DNA of 64,000 nt from Gallaecimonas sp045291545 (lineage in GTDB: Bacteria > Pseudomonadota > Gammaproteobacteria > Enterobacterales > Gallaecimonadaceae), in NCBI RefSeq assembly GCF_045291545.1, contig NZ_CP149514.1, positions 2,170,001-2,234,000 of the forward strand. The letters run 5' to 3'. Both the position numbers and the translations under genes were made by a program. This document shows, piece after piece, positions 8,888 to 16,447 of this stretch; the stretch's first letter is position 1, and every line of letters starts with the position of its first letter. The notes under the pieces were generated by a model. It was given only the letters and a program-made list of their open reading frames with translations, was not told the DNA's origin and did no database searches.

Positions 8888-10729
8888 ATGGAGCAAACCC
8901 CACAGTCACAGCTGAAACTTTTGGTCGCAAAGGGTAAGGAACAGGGCTACCTGACTTACGCTGAAGTGAATGACCATCTGCCGGACGACATAGTCGATTC
9001 CGATCAGATTGAAGACATCATTCAAATGATCAATGACATGGGTATCCAGGTGTTCGAAAGCGCACCGGACAGCGATACCTTGATGATGTCTGAAGATTCT
9101 ACCGACGAAGACGCTGTTGAAGCCGCTGCCCAGGCACTGGCTACCGTTGAAAGCGAACTGGGCCGTACCACCGACCCGGTGCGCATGTACATGCGTGAAA
9201 TGGGCACCGTTGAGCTGCTGACCCGTGAAGGCGAAATCAACATCGCCAAGCGTATCGAAGACGGCATTAACCAGGTGCAGTGCTCGGTTGCCGAGTACCC
9301 GGAAGCCATTACCTCACTGCTGGATCAGTACGACAAAGTCGAAGCGGGTGAAGCCCGCCTGACCGACCTGATCTCCGGCTTTGTTGACCCGAACGCCGAA
9401 GAAGAAGCCGCACCTACGGCAACGCACGTGGGTTCCGAGCTGTCCAAAGAGCAGCTTGATGATGAAGACGACGATGACGACAGCGACGACGAGGATGATG
9501 CATCCGAAGACGATAACGCGCTGGACCCGGAAGTCGCCCGCGAAAAATTTGCCGAGCTGCGCAAGCAATACGAAGCCGCCTGCAAAGTAATGAAAAGCGA
9601 GGGCCGTGCCTCTGACGCGGCTCGCGAAGAAGTACTGAAGCTGGCCGACATCTTCAAAGAGTTCCGCCTGGTACCCAAGCAGTTTGACCGTCTGGTTGCC
9701 GAAATGCGCCAGATGATGGACCGCGTGCGGGTGCAGGAACGGCTGCTGATGCGCATGCTGGTCGAAGAAGCCAAAATGCCGCGCAAGGTGTTCATGAAAA
9801 CCTTCCCCGGCAACGAGTCCAACATGGGCTGGCTGGACGGCCACATTGAAGCCGGTAAAGGCTACTCCAATGTGATGAAGGAAATGGACGAAGATCTGCG
9901 TCGCTGTGTGCAGAAACTGCAAAACATCGAGCAGGAAACCGGCCTGACCATCGAAGCCATCAAAGACATCAACCGCCGCATGAGCATCGGTGAGGCCAAG
10001 GCCCGCCGCGCCAAAAAGGAAATGGTTGAGGCTAACCTGCGTCTGGTTATCTCCATCGCCAAGAAGTACACCAACCGTGGCCTGCAATTCCTGGACTTGA
10101 TCCAGGAAGGCAACATCGGCCTGATGAAGGCCGTCGACAAGTTCGAATACCGTCGCGGTTATAAGTTCTCAACCTACGCCACCTGGTGGATCCGTCAGGC
10201 CATTACCCGCTCCATCGCGGATCAGGCCCGTACCATCCGTATTCCGGTGCACATGATTGAGACCATCAATAAGCTCAACCGTATTTCCCGGCAGATGCTG
10301 CAGGAAATGGGCCGCGAGCCGACCCCGGATGAGCTGGCCATTCGCATGGCCATGCCGGAAGACAAAATCCGCAAGGTACTGAAGATCGCCAAAGAGCCGA
10401 TCTCCATGGAAACCCCTATCGGTGATGATGAAGATTCGCATCTGGGGGATTTCATCGAGGACAACACCCTCGAGCTGCCAGCGGACGCTGCCACCAGCGA
10501 AAGCCTCAAGTTTGCCACTCAGGAAGTGCTGTCCAGCCTCACCCCGCGTGAAGCCAAAGTACTGCGTATGCGCTTCGGTATTGATATGAATACCGACCAC
10601 ACCCTGGAAGAAGTGGGCAAGCAGTTTGACGTGACCCGTGAGCGGATCCGCCAAATTGAGGCCAAAGCGCTGCGTAAGCTGCGCCACCCATCGCGCTCGG
10701 AAATTCTGCGAAGTTTCCTCGACGAGTAA
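8888..10729 (+). CDS. rpoD: RNA polymerase sigma factor RpoD (sigma-70)
   Basis: This is the primary sigma factor, 613 residues from the ATG of MEQTPQSQLKLLV, the same length and opening as E. coli RpoD. In-frame upstream codons at 8852 and 8882 exist but do not match the family start. Region 1.1, an acidic non-conserved stretch (about 195-215), the region 2 block (DLIQEGNIGLMKAVDKFEYRRG) and the region 4 helix-turn-helix near the C-terminus are all present. Confidence 0.97.
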   Translation: MEQTPQSQLKLLVAKGKEQGYLTYAEVNDHLPDDIVDSDQIEDIIQMINDMGIQVFESAPDSDTLMMSEDSTDEDAVEAAAQALATVESELGRTTDPVRMYMREMGTVELLTREGEINIAKRIEDGINQVQCSVAEYPEAITSLLDQYDKVEAGEARLTDLISGFVDPNAEEEAAPTATHVGSELSKEQLDDEDDDDDSDDEDDASEDDNALDPEVAREKFAELRKQYEAACKVMKSEGRASDAAREEVLKLADIFKEFRLVPKQFDRLVAEMRQMMDRVRVQERLLMRMLVEEAKMPRKVFMKTFPGNESNMGWLDGHIEAGKGYSNVMKEMDEDLRRCVQKLQNIEQETGLTIEAIKDINRRMSIGEAKARRAKKEMVEANLRLVISIAKKYTNRGLQFLDLIQEGNIGLMKAVDKFEYRRGYKFSTYATWWIRQAITRSIADQARTIRIPVHMIETINKLNRISRQMLQEMGREPTPDELAIRMAMPEDKIRKVLKIAKEPISMETPIGDDEDSHLGDFIEDNTLELPADAATSESLKFATQEVLSSLTPREAKVLRMRFGIDMNTDHTLEEVGKQFDVTRERIRQIEAKALRKLRHPSRSEILRSFLDE

Positions 10730-10730
10730 A

Positions 10731-10757
10731 AAAAACGGCGCCGCAAGGCGCCGTTTT
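10731..10757. terminator. Terminator after rpoD, probably shared with lysO
   Basis: A perfect hairpin with ACGGCGCC and GGCGCCGT arms around GCAA, with an A-run before and a T-run after. It lies directly behind the rpoD stop and before the end of the convergent lysO. Confidence 0.88.
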
Positions 10758-10761
10758 TGTA

Positions 10762-11652
10762 TCAGGCCAGGAGTAACGCCATCAGCAGTGGCGTTGCCAG
10801 GCTCAATAAAAACCCGGACACAATGGCCACCGGCACCGCCTGGCTACCACCGCTTTTTTGAATAACCGGCAAAGAAAAATCCATTGCCGTGGCGCCAGCG
10901 CAACCCACTGCCAGCGGTAACGCCCGCTGCATCAAGGTAGGAATCAAAGCCAGTGCCAGCAGCTCACGGAATAGATCGACAAAAAAGCTGGTTGCGCCCC
11001 ATAGCGGCCCCAGCGCGTCAGACACCAAAATACCCGACAAGCTATACCAGCCAAAGCCACTGACCACGCCCATGGCCTGGCGCACCGGCAACCCCAGCCA
11101 GGGCGCGAGCAGCGCCCCGGCCGCCAGGCTGGTCACCAGTACCACCGTAGCAATTTGCACCCCTTGGCGGTTCAGAAACAGCTGCCTGAGCCCCATGCCG
11201 GCTGACTTTAACTGCATGCCAATCAATAGCAGCAACAGCCCCAACGCCAGCTCGGAAAAAAGCTGCGCCGGCACCACCAGCCATAACCCCAGTAGCGCTC
11301 CGAGCACGACCGCCGCCACCAGTTTGGCGGCGTCACCCAGCACCACCGCCCAGGCCACCGGCTGGCGCTGCCCTGCCCGGCCGCCATCAGCGCGCCAACG
11401 GGCCAGTAACCAAAGGCCCAGGCCATTAGCCGCCATTACCGCCACAAACAGGCCTACTGTGGTGCCCGCCATACGTGTAAGGGCTGGCAGCAGGTTATCA
11501 ATGGCCGCCAACCCCAAGCCCATCAGAAACAAAATGATGTACACCAAAGCGCTAATAGCACGATTCAGCCAGTGCAGCGGCGCACCGCTTAGCCGGGGAA
11601 AGGCAAAGCCCAGCAACAACGGCAGCAAAATAACAGCAAGAGACGCGAGCAT
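10762..11652 (-). CDS. lysO: LysO-family lysine exporter
   Basis: This 296-residue protein is almost wholly hydrophobic with about eight membrane segments. It carries the LysO/YbjE family blocks, such as GFGWYSLSGIL and DLFRELLA followed by a GATAMD segment. In E. coli LysO exports lysine and toxic analogues. It lies 33 bases behind the small DUF2061 gene and is probably cotranscribed with it. Confidence 0.88.
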   Translation of the reverse strand: MLASLAVILLPLLLGFAFPRLSGAPLHWLNRAISALVYIILFLMGLGLAAIDNLLPALTRMAGTTVGLFVAVMAANGLGLWLLARWRADGGRAGQRQPVAWAVVLGDAAKLVAAVVLGALLGLWLVVPAQLFSELALGLLLLLIGMQLKSAGMGLRQLFLNRQGVQIATVVLVTSLAAGALLAPWLGLPVRQAMGVVSGFGWYSLSGILVSDALGPLWGATSFFVDLFRELLALALIPTLMQRALPLAVGCAGATAMDFSLPVIQKSGGSQAVPVAIVSGFLLSLATPLLMALLLA

Positions 11653-11685
11653 AAAACGGGCCCAAAGGAGTTCAGGCCCGGCAGG

Positions 11686-11874
11686 TTAACAGGTTTTCAG
11701 GCGGTTGGCGCGAATGCGCTCCCACAGCTTTTCATGAAAGAAATAAGCCACGGTATTGCAGGCAGGCTCCACCAGCGCCATCACCCCGCCCACCACCACA
11801 GAGCCGGTCATCAGGTAGGCAAGGGAAAAGGCCACCGTCATATGAATAGCGGCAAAACTCAGGGTTTTTAACAT
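11686..11874 (-). CDS. DUF2061 small membrane protein
   Basis: The 62-residue protein has two hydrophobic segments and the DUF2061 pattern: KTLSFAAIHM near the start and an EPACNTVAYFFHEKLWER segment. The function of this family is unknown. It probably forms an operon with lysO, and a Fur-like site lies upstream. Confidence 0.8.
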   Translation of the reverse strand: MLKTLSFAAIHMTVAFSLAYLMTGSVVVGGVMALVEPACNTVAYFFHEKLWERIRANRLKTC

Positions 11875-11909
11875 GGCAATTTTCCTCCCGGCTGTACATC
11901 AGTTTCATA

Positions 11910-11928
11910 AATGATAGCTATTCTTATT
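11910..11928 (-). promoter_or_regulatory. Fur-box-like site upstream of DUF2061-lysO
   Basis: Read on the minus strand, AATAAGAATAGCTATCATT matches about 16 of 19 positions of the gammaproteobacterial Fur pattern AATGAGAATNATTATCATT. It is 36-54 bases ahead of the DUF2061 start, where an operator would act. Iron control of these genes is an inference. Confidence 0.45.
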
Positions 11929-12052
11929 TGAGAAGCTAATCAGAATTACCGAACAAGCCGACCATAAATTCGCCAACTGCTTCAATTTCCGCCCTTTTCG
12001 CCTACCTTCACGGGTGACAGCCACCGCCGCGCCCCTTATAATTCCCGGCCAC

Positions 12053-12129
12053 GGCCCCTTAGCTCAGTTGGTTAGAGCACACGACTCATAATCGTTAGGT
12101 CCCCAGTTCAAGTCTGGGAGGGGCCACCA
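12053..12129 (+). tRNA. ileX: tRNA-Ile2 (CAT anticodon; C34 modified to lysidine)
   Basis: The 77-base gene has an encoded CCA, a GGCCCCT/AGGGGCC acceptor stem and CAT at 12087-12089. Its body resembles E. coli ileX (AUA-decoding, CAU anticodon converted by TilS) much more than elongator or initiator tRNA-Met. The position downstream of rpoD is also the ileX position. The C27-T43 pair is mismatched. Confidence 0.9.
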
Positions 12130-12174
12130 TCTTTCAAGGCTTCCAGGCCTTTGCAGTTCCCCCGCAAATGCCTG

Positions 12175-12193
12175 GTGCTACCTCAGTGCTACC
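12175..12193. repeat. 11-bp-phased direct repeat next to the tRNA
   Basis: GTGCTACC occurs at 12175-12182 and again at 12186-12193, exactly one helical turn apart and about 45 bases beyond the tRNA CCA. Short phased repeats like this are seen as arm sites of tRNA-targeting tyrosine integrases. No integrase of that kind or second att copy was seen. Confidence 0.35.
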
Positions 12194-12264
12194 AAGAAAA
12201 CTGCTATATCAATATTCTTTGTTACCCCATCTGCGCTTCTCCTCCGATACGTCGGGTGATCGGA

Positions 12265-12639
12265 TCACGGCAAGACAGAATGGTTCAACGCATTTGGGAA
12301 ACAACGCCCTTCAGAAGGCGTGAAAACAATAGGCAAGCGCCGATACCGCTTGGCATGTTGAAAGTCCAAGTCGCCCAGCTCAATACTCAGCACCTTGTGG
12401 TAAAGAAATGCCAGTGCATTCAAAGCAGTTTTTTGCGTATTGATAGATACATGTTTCTCGTTTGACAGCCATGTAAGAAAGGCACGCACTTCCTGAGCCC
12501 CCATCTGTTCCGGATAGGTCAGTCGGTGGAAGTAGATATAGCGCTTGATCCAGTGAAGGTATGTCTTCTCCGTGCGCATACTATATCCGCGCAACCTGAG
12601 TTCTTGACGAATGTGGTTCAGGAATGAGCTCCGTCCCAT
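12265..12639 (-). pseudogene. intI: Integron integrase IntI, N-terminal fragment
   Basis: The reading frame (124 residues) matches IntI from its start (FLNHIRQELRLRGYSMRTEKTYLHW) through RLPIVFTPSE at about residue 109. That is the SAM-like DNA-binding domain and linker of integron tyrosine recombinases. The last 14 residues look unrelated, and the catalytic domain with the R-H-R-Y residues is missing, since full IntI has about 320 residues. A strong AGGAGGTG ribosome site precedes the ATG. The gene points away from the cassettes, the normal integron arrangement. It cannot be an active recombinase. Confidence 0.88.
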
Positions 12640-12967
12640 GTCAGCACCTCCTGTGCGTAACTGACTATATTATTCTGTGTTTATGTACAGTTTATATCGA
12701 TGTGTCGAGTACCTGTGCATGAATCGATGCACAGGTGTGCTCATTTGCTACTGGAATCAGCGCTTAAAACGGTTCAGTATCAGGTTATTATGGACATTGT
12801 GTAGTGGGATACTGTGCACAAAATTTTATACAAATGCGCATGCTCGTTTTCAACGGAGGAGAATGGCTGTGATTCATCATTTATCCAGTCTATACAGTCA
12901 GTTAGTGACATCTTCTCGGTTCTTTGCTTGAGCCAAAACACGCATGCGCGGTATTAAAATGTTAGGC
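12640..12967 (+). other. Integron attI region with recombination core
   Basis: This 330-base, AT-rich, gene-free stretch lies between intI and the first cassette. It ends in GTTAGGC at 12961-12967, a canonical GTTRRRY core where cassettes insert (cut between G12961 and T12962). It holds the LexA box of the intI promoter. The cassette promoter Pc would be expected here or within intI, but I could not assign one confidently. Confidence 0.65.
12675..12690 (-). promoter_or_regulatory. LexA (SOS) box in the intI promoter
   Basis: CTGTGTTTATGTACAG fits the LexA consensus CTG-N10-CAG, extended by flanking TT on both sides. It lies 36-51 bases before the intI start, as in class 1 and Vibrio integrons where SOS induces the integrase. 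Confidence 0.8.
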
Positions 12968-12971
12968 ATTT

Positions 12972-13409
12972 ATGAGAGTCTCATCCACTAGAATTGCCAT
13001 GGGCATATTTTTGGCACCGCTTGCGACTTTGCTGGTTGTGATACCGGTGTTTGCCCAAGCAGTCATTACGAAACCTCCTCCTCTCGGTCAGATTCCTGGC
13101 TACATTTTTATTTTCCTAATGTTTTGTAGTGGTTTCTATGTGAGTGCTTTCTTAGTTACCGCATTCGTGGGAGCACCCATTCACTTACTGTTGGATAAGC
13201 TAAAAATAGACCATTGGGCCGTCTATACGGGCTTGGGACTGATTATAGGATTCGCTTATGATCGTTTTGAAATCTATGTCAGTCATTCCCCGGACTTTGG
13301 TACGTATCCCATAAGCATGGCCAGTGGTGCAGTCGTGGCATTCGCATTCTGGTTGGTTGCTGCTAGAAAGAAGGGCAGCGGATGTAATTTTTTCCGAACA
13401 AATGAATGA
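12972..13409 (+). CDS. Cassette 1, first gene: small multi-pass membrane protein
   Basis: I do not recognise this 145-residue protein. It has an N-terminal hydrophobic segment (about 8-29), a second at about 45-68, a third at about 82-95 and a fourth at about 113-130, with a short basic tail. The ATG is five bases after the GTTAGGC core, so the gene fills the 5' end of the cassette. Base composition is more AT-rich than the flanking core genes. Its stop overlaps the next start (ATGA), so the two are probably translated together. Confidence 0.65.
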   Translation: MRVSSTRIAMGIFLAPLATLLVVIPVFAQAVITKPPPLGQIPGYIFIFLMFCSGFYVSAFLVTAFVGAPIHLLLDKLKIDHWAVYTGLGLIIGFAYDRFEIYVSHSPDFGTYPISMASGAVVAFAFWLVAARKKGSGCNFFRTNE

Positions 13410-13801
13410 AGCCGACCAATTTTCCGCTGCCGTTCCAAATTGGCGGCTTATTCAAGGCATTATATAGCTCTATGAAATTAACTTTACCTGCAGCATTTCT
13501 TTTACTTTATACTACGAGCATCGGTAGTAACCTGGACTTCGAAGTGCATAGTAATAAACTTGCCACGGTTCACCTCCTCACTGTTTCTGGCCCTGGTACA
13601 GAGGGTGCGGACTTGGTTGAACCCTGGTACGAGAAGGCGCAAAGCCTTTGTCCTAAAGGTATTAATAGAATTGAACCGCAAGGCCAACCGTTAGTCAGGG
13701 ATAAAACCTGCGGCGATGCCATTGAGCATATCGATGGTAAACCGCAATGCGAAGTCATAAGGGCAAGTGTCTTTGGAAAGATTATTTGTAATGCTCCATA
13801 A
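13406..13801 (+). CDS. Cassette 1, second gene: putative exported protein
   Basis: The protein has 131 residues from the ATG that overlaps the previous stop. An internal Met at residue 23 (MKLTLPAAFLLLYTTSIGS) would give a cleaner signal peptide and may be the real start. The mature part has four cysteines. No family is recognised. No attC lies between this and the previous gene, so both travel as one cassette. The stop codon lies inside the R'' box of attC1, as is usual for cassette genes. Confidence 0.55.
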   Translation: MKPTNFPLPFQIGGLFKALYSSMKLTLPAAFLLLYTTSIGSNLDFEVHSNKLATVHLLTVSGPGTEGADLVEPWYEKAQSLCPKGINRIEPQGQPLVRDKTCGDAIEHIDGKPQCEVIRASVFGKIICNAP

Positions 13802-13875
13802 CAAGCACCTTAAAAATGCGCACTTCGTGCGCCGGACTCGCAACAAGTTGCTCGCCGTTTAGGCGGGCGTTATAT
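13796..13875 (+). repeat. attC1 recombination site
   Basis: Outer boxes CCATAAC (13796-13802) and GTTATAT (13869-13875) are near inverted complements. The 80-base body has internal hairpins, including CGCACTTCGTGCG and GCAACAAGTTGC. It lies exactly at the cassette 1 / cassette 2 junction. Confidence 0.75.
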
Positions 13876-13897
13876 GCCTTTTAGGAAATGAGTAAAT

Positions 13898-14218
13898 ATG
13901 GACATTCAAGAACAATATAGTGATGAAGCAAGAATACAGCTGAACTTTGCTTCGTTTATGGTTGTGGCAGTTTGGGTTTGTTTTGGTGTAGGACTATCTT
14001 TTTCGGTAGCATTTCATTTTTTTATTACAAATGTTGCCTCTGACATGGCTTCGGAAAATACAATGTTCTGGTTTTCATCTGCTATATATGGCTTTCTAGG
14101 TTTTATTTTTTCATTAATAGGTTCTGCTGTGATTTACCCTGCATATAGTTTTTGGTGCGAGCGTATGCGAGGGCAACGAGTTAAAGGTAAATTTGCGCTG
14201 GTTCGACGCGGCATATAA
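13898..14218 (+). CDS. Cassette 2: two-segment membrane protein
   Basis: The 106-residue protein has two strong hydrophobic helices (about 18-42 and 55-82) and a basic C-terminal end (ERMRGQRVKGKFALVRRG). No family is recognised. It starts 28 bases after the attC1 cut site, and its stop lies in the R'' box of attC2. It is clearly AT-rich relative to the core genome, typical of cassette cargo. Confidence 0.65.
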   Translation: MDIQEQYSDEARIQLNFASFMVVAVWVCFGVGLSFSVAFHFFITNVASDMASENTMFWFSSAIYGFLGFIFSLIGSAVIYPAYSFWCERMRGQRVKGKFALVRRGI

Positions 14219-14315
14219 CAAGCCAATTAAGTGCGGGATGGACTGCTAAAGCTTGGCTCCGCTGCGCTACACAATTTTAGCCAAGTATTATCAGCCCCTT
14301 ATTGGGGCGTTATGC
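14213..14315 (+). repeat. attC2 recombination site
   Basis: Outer boxes ATATAAC (14213-14219) and GTTATGC (14309-14315) bound a 103-base imperfect palindrome. CTAAAGCTTGGCT and AGCCAAGTATTA form part of the long arms. It differs in length and sequence from attC1 and attC3. Confidence 0.75.
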
Positions 14316-14341
14316 GCAAGGAAATAAATCGAGGAGTTTAG

Positions 14342-14737
14342 ATGATTGATTTTTTTTGGGATTTATTTCAACAAGGTCAAATTAGTGACGTAAAAAAGGA
14401 TATAGAGTTAGGTCGGGAAAAAGCCAAATATCAAGATGGTCAAAACCTAAATTTAGAGCGAAGGTTAAGAGAGCTTGAAAGGCGTCATGAACAACTGAAG
14501 TTGGTAACTTTAGCTATGTGGTCATTATTAAGAGACCACTCAGGATTGCTAGAGTCCGATTTAAGAAAATATGTCGAAACAATTGATTTAATGGATGGAA
14601 AAAGGGACGGTAAGGTTTCGTTCGCAAAAGAGAAAGTTACTTGTCAAGGTTGTGGCAGGGTGATGTTGTCAACATCTTTGGTTTGTGCGTATTGTGGCAA
14701 TAACATGTCATCTAACAACCCATTTCATGGAGCTTAA
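14342..14737 (+). CDS. Cassette 3: coiled-coil protein with C-terminal zinc ribbon
   Basis: The 131-residue protein has a charged coiled-coil-like stretch (about 17-55), then a helix with LWSLLRDH-like character. A zinc-ribbon-like pair, CQGC and CAYC (about 100-118, 15 residues apart), lies at the C-terminus. The zinc site suggests nucleic-acid or protein binding; no family is recognised. It starts 32 bases after the attC2 cut, with a GAGG ribosome site. Confidence 0.65.
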   Translation: MIDFFWDLFQQGQISDVKKDIELGREKAKYQDGQNLNLERRLRELERRHEQLKLVTLAMWSLLRDHSGLLESDLRKYVETIDLMDGKRDGKVSFAKEKVTCQGCGRVMLSTSLVCAYCGNNMSSNNPFHGA

Positions 14738-14748
14738 AAAATGAAATC

Positions 14749-14821
14749 GCATAACAAAGCGCTTCAGTCGGACCTACCTCCATTCCGCGCTTTTTGTGGC
14801 CCGCTGAGCACGGCGTTAGTG
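14749..14821 (+). repeat. attC3 recombination site
   Basis: Outer boxes GCATAAC (14749-14755) and GTTAGTG (14815-14821) bound a 73-base element containing complementary AAAGCGC and GCGCTTT segments. It is the last attC; an IS remnant starts 12 bases later. Confidence 0.75.
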
Positions 14822-14832
14822 CTACAAAGTAT

Positions 14833-15215
14833 GGCGTTGTTGATCAAATCAGAGCTTGGAAAGCCTGCCTCTAAAGGGCTTACTGCCCTTAGCTGACCTT
14901 ACGAACAGGCATGCCGAGGCCCAGCATTTTGTTCATCACCTTCACCCCGGCCAAAGCCTCTGCCACTTGGCCGTTGTAGTCGCGCAGACTCAGCTTCAGG
15001 CTGATGAGCTGCTGGTATCGCGACATGGCCGTTTCCGCTTTTGAGCGTTGGTGATAACCGCTTTCCCTTTTCCACTCGGCCAGTTGCCCGGTTTGCAGCG
15101 CTGCCACTGCCTCGTTCCTTGGGTGACATTGCTCCCAGAAGCCCGCTGTCTTGCGAGGCGTAATGGTCACTTTGGCCCTTTTCTTTGTAGTGGCCTTATT
15201 CTTTGATTTACTCAC
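14833..15215 (-). mobile_element. IS5-family (IS903-like) element remnant with truncated transposase
   Basis: GGCGTTGTTGATCAAATC at 14833-14850 resembles the terminal inverted repeat of the IS903 group. A 108-residue minus-strand frame ends at 14889. From about residue 19 it matches the C-terminal part of IS5-family transposases (GFWEQCHPRNEAV, SGYHQRSKAETAM, YNGQVAEALAGVK, LGMPVRK), including the catalytic glutamate of YHQRSKAE. The N-terminal half with the first two catalytic aspartates is missing, and the lysine-rich first about 17 residues may be unrelated. No second terminal repeat was found. The element is dead. Confidence 0.8.
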
Positions 15216-15300
15216 TAAAACCCAAACTGTCTCAAGCTATTAGGCATCTGCTTCATCCTCTGCCATGCTGCTTAGGCTTATAGCTATTTCAGGAATAACA

Positions 15301-15846
15301 ATGACCATAACGCAAGCACAGCAGGATATGCGCTACGCCTACCACGGTGGCGGTTTTGGGGTATTGGTGTCGGGCCTGGTGTGGTTACTGGCCATGGTGG
15401 TGGCTCTTGGGGTATCTGACTGGGCCAGTATGCTGACGCTGTTTTTTGGCGGCATGGCCATTTTTCCGTTGAGTGTGGCGCTGTCAAAGCTGTTTGGCCG
15501 GCCGGGCCACCATGGGGCGGGCAACCCGCTGGGCACGGCGGCCATAGAGAGCCTGGCCATCCTCTTGGTAGGGTTGTTTGTGGCGTTTGCCAGCGCTCGG
15601 TTTGGCCACTTTTTCTTTTACCCGGTGATGTTGCTGGCCATTGGCAGCCGTTACATGGGCTTTAATACCCTTTATGGCAACCGCCTGTACTGGCTGTTGG
15701 GTGCCTTATTGATGGCTGCCGGGGCGTTCCTGTTGGTATTAAAAGCGCCGCCCTGGCAAGGGGCGGCCAGTGGTGCAGTACTGGAAATTACCTTTGCCAG
15801 CCTATTTTTGTGGCAACAAAAGACCGCCAAGGAGAGACCGGTATGA
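15301..15846 (+). CDS. DUF7010-like integral membrane protein
   Basis: The 181-residue protein has about five or six hydrophobic segments and opens MTITQAQQDMRYAYHGGGFG. That resembles a widespread uncharacterised membrane family (DUF7010, from memory). I chose the ATG at 15301 because AGGA lies seven bases upstream; an ATG at 15265 is possible. Its stop overlaps the start of a broken DUF3224 copy. A second copy of its 3' end lies at 19100-19147. Confidence 0.6.
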   Translation: MTITQAQQDMRYAYHGGGFGVLVSGLVWLLAMVVALGVSDWASMLTLFFGGMAIFPLSVALSKLFGRPGHHGAGNPLGTAAIESLAILLVGLFVAFASARFGHFFFYPVMLLAIGSRYMGFNTLYGNRLYWLLGALLMAAGAFLLVLKAPPWQGAASGAVLEITFASLFLWQQKTAKERPV

Positions 15847-15990
15847 CAATTAACGGCACCTTTGATGTGACCTTGACCCCGCTGGCATCCGCCCACTGAT
15901 AACGATGGCGTAGCACTAAAGTTCATGGCCATTGCTAAGCTCTTTCATAGCGAACTGGCGGGCCAACGCTCAGCGCCATACCGGGTGCAG
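15793..15990 (+). repeat. Duplicated segment, copy 1 (partner at about 19100-19315)
   Basis: The end of the DUF7010-like gene, the junction and the start of a DUF3224 gene match 19100-19315 closely. This copy has a 2-base deletion just before CACTGATAAC and a further gap of about 17 bases near 15967. Similarity ends near 15990. Confidence 0.75.
15843..15990 (+). pseudogene. Broken copy of the DUF3224 gene
   Basis: This starts ATGACAATTAACGGCACC like the intact gene at 19148. A 2-base deletion after codon 16 throws it out of frame into an early TGA, and similarity is lost after about 145 bases. It overlaps the upstream stop exactly as an original DUF7010-DUF3224 operon would. Confidence 0.75.
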
Positions 15991-16447
15991 TGAGTCGGGT
16001 CATGTTACGCCGCTCCTGACGTTCATCAAGCTACGCCAGTCTCGTTTAAGGCCATGGGCAACTTTCGAAGCCGTCACCAAAGCGTTCAGAGCTGTGGCGG
16101 CGATAACGTATGAACACAGCACCTTTGCTAAGCAAAAGGCGGCTGTTTTCGACGTTTTGCCCCGCTTGCCATGGCGCTGAAGGCAACGCCAATGGACGAG
16201 AGCAACCTTACCCCTGGGTCCCAGCCAGTAGAGATTGAGCAAAGCGTGGTGGTACTTCGCCCGGGTGCTGATTGGATACCTGGCGTGGTCAATCGGTTGT
16301 TGCCGGCGACAAACCGGGGTCGCCGCAAAGTTAAGCGCAATGGCTCAGTCAATTTAGGAAAAAACGCCCTATAACAATCTAATATCAGCAAATTAGCGAC
16401 AAAAATAACGTTGTCGGAAGCAATTTAGGCTTAATGCCGGAGAACAT
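15991..16447. other. Gene-free spacer before the P-type ATPase gene
   Basis: About 450 bases with no convincing gene. Short open frames occur on both strands but none resembles a protein family. It may hold debris from the rearrangement that placed the ATPase here. A GGAG ribosome site lies just before the ATG at 16448. Confidence 0.5.

Noticed and set aside
9314..10087. Long minus-strand open frame inside rpoD
   Set aside because: It is the shadow of a GC-rich coding gene; its composition mirrors rpoD codons and no ribosome site or family is seen.
12053..12129. tRNA-Met by its CAT anticodon
   Set aside because: Stem sequences and the location behind rpoD match tRNA-Ile2 (lysidine-modified), not elongator or initiator tRNA-Met.
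12791..12831. Cassette promoter Pc in the attI region (TGGACA with downstream AT-rich -10)
   Set aside because: No -10 box lies at 16-18 bases from TGGACA, so it was not called.
16000..16391. Short frames on both strands before the P-type ATPase
   Set aside because: No family resemblance or convincing ribosome sites, and they lie in rearranged debris.
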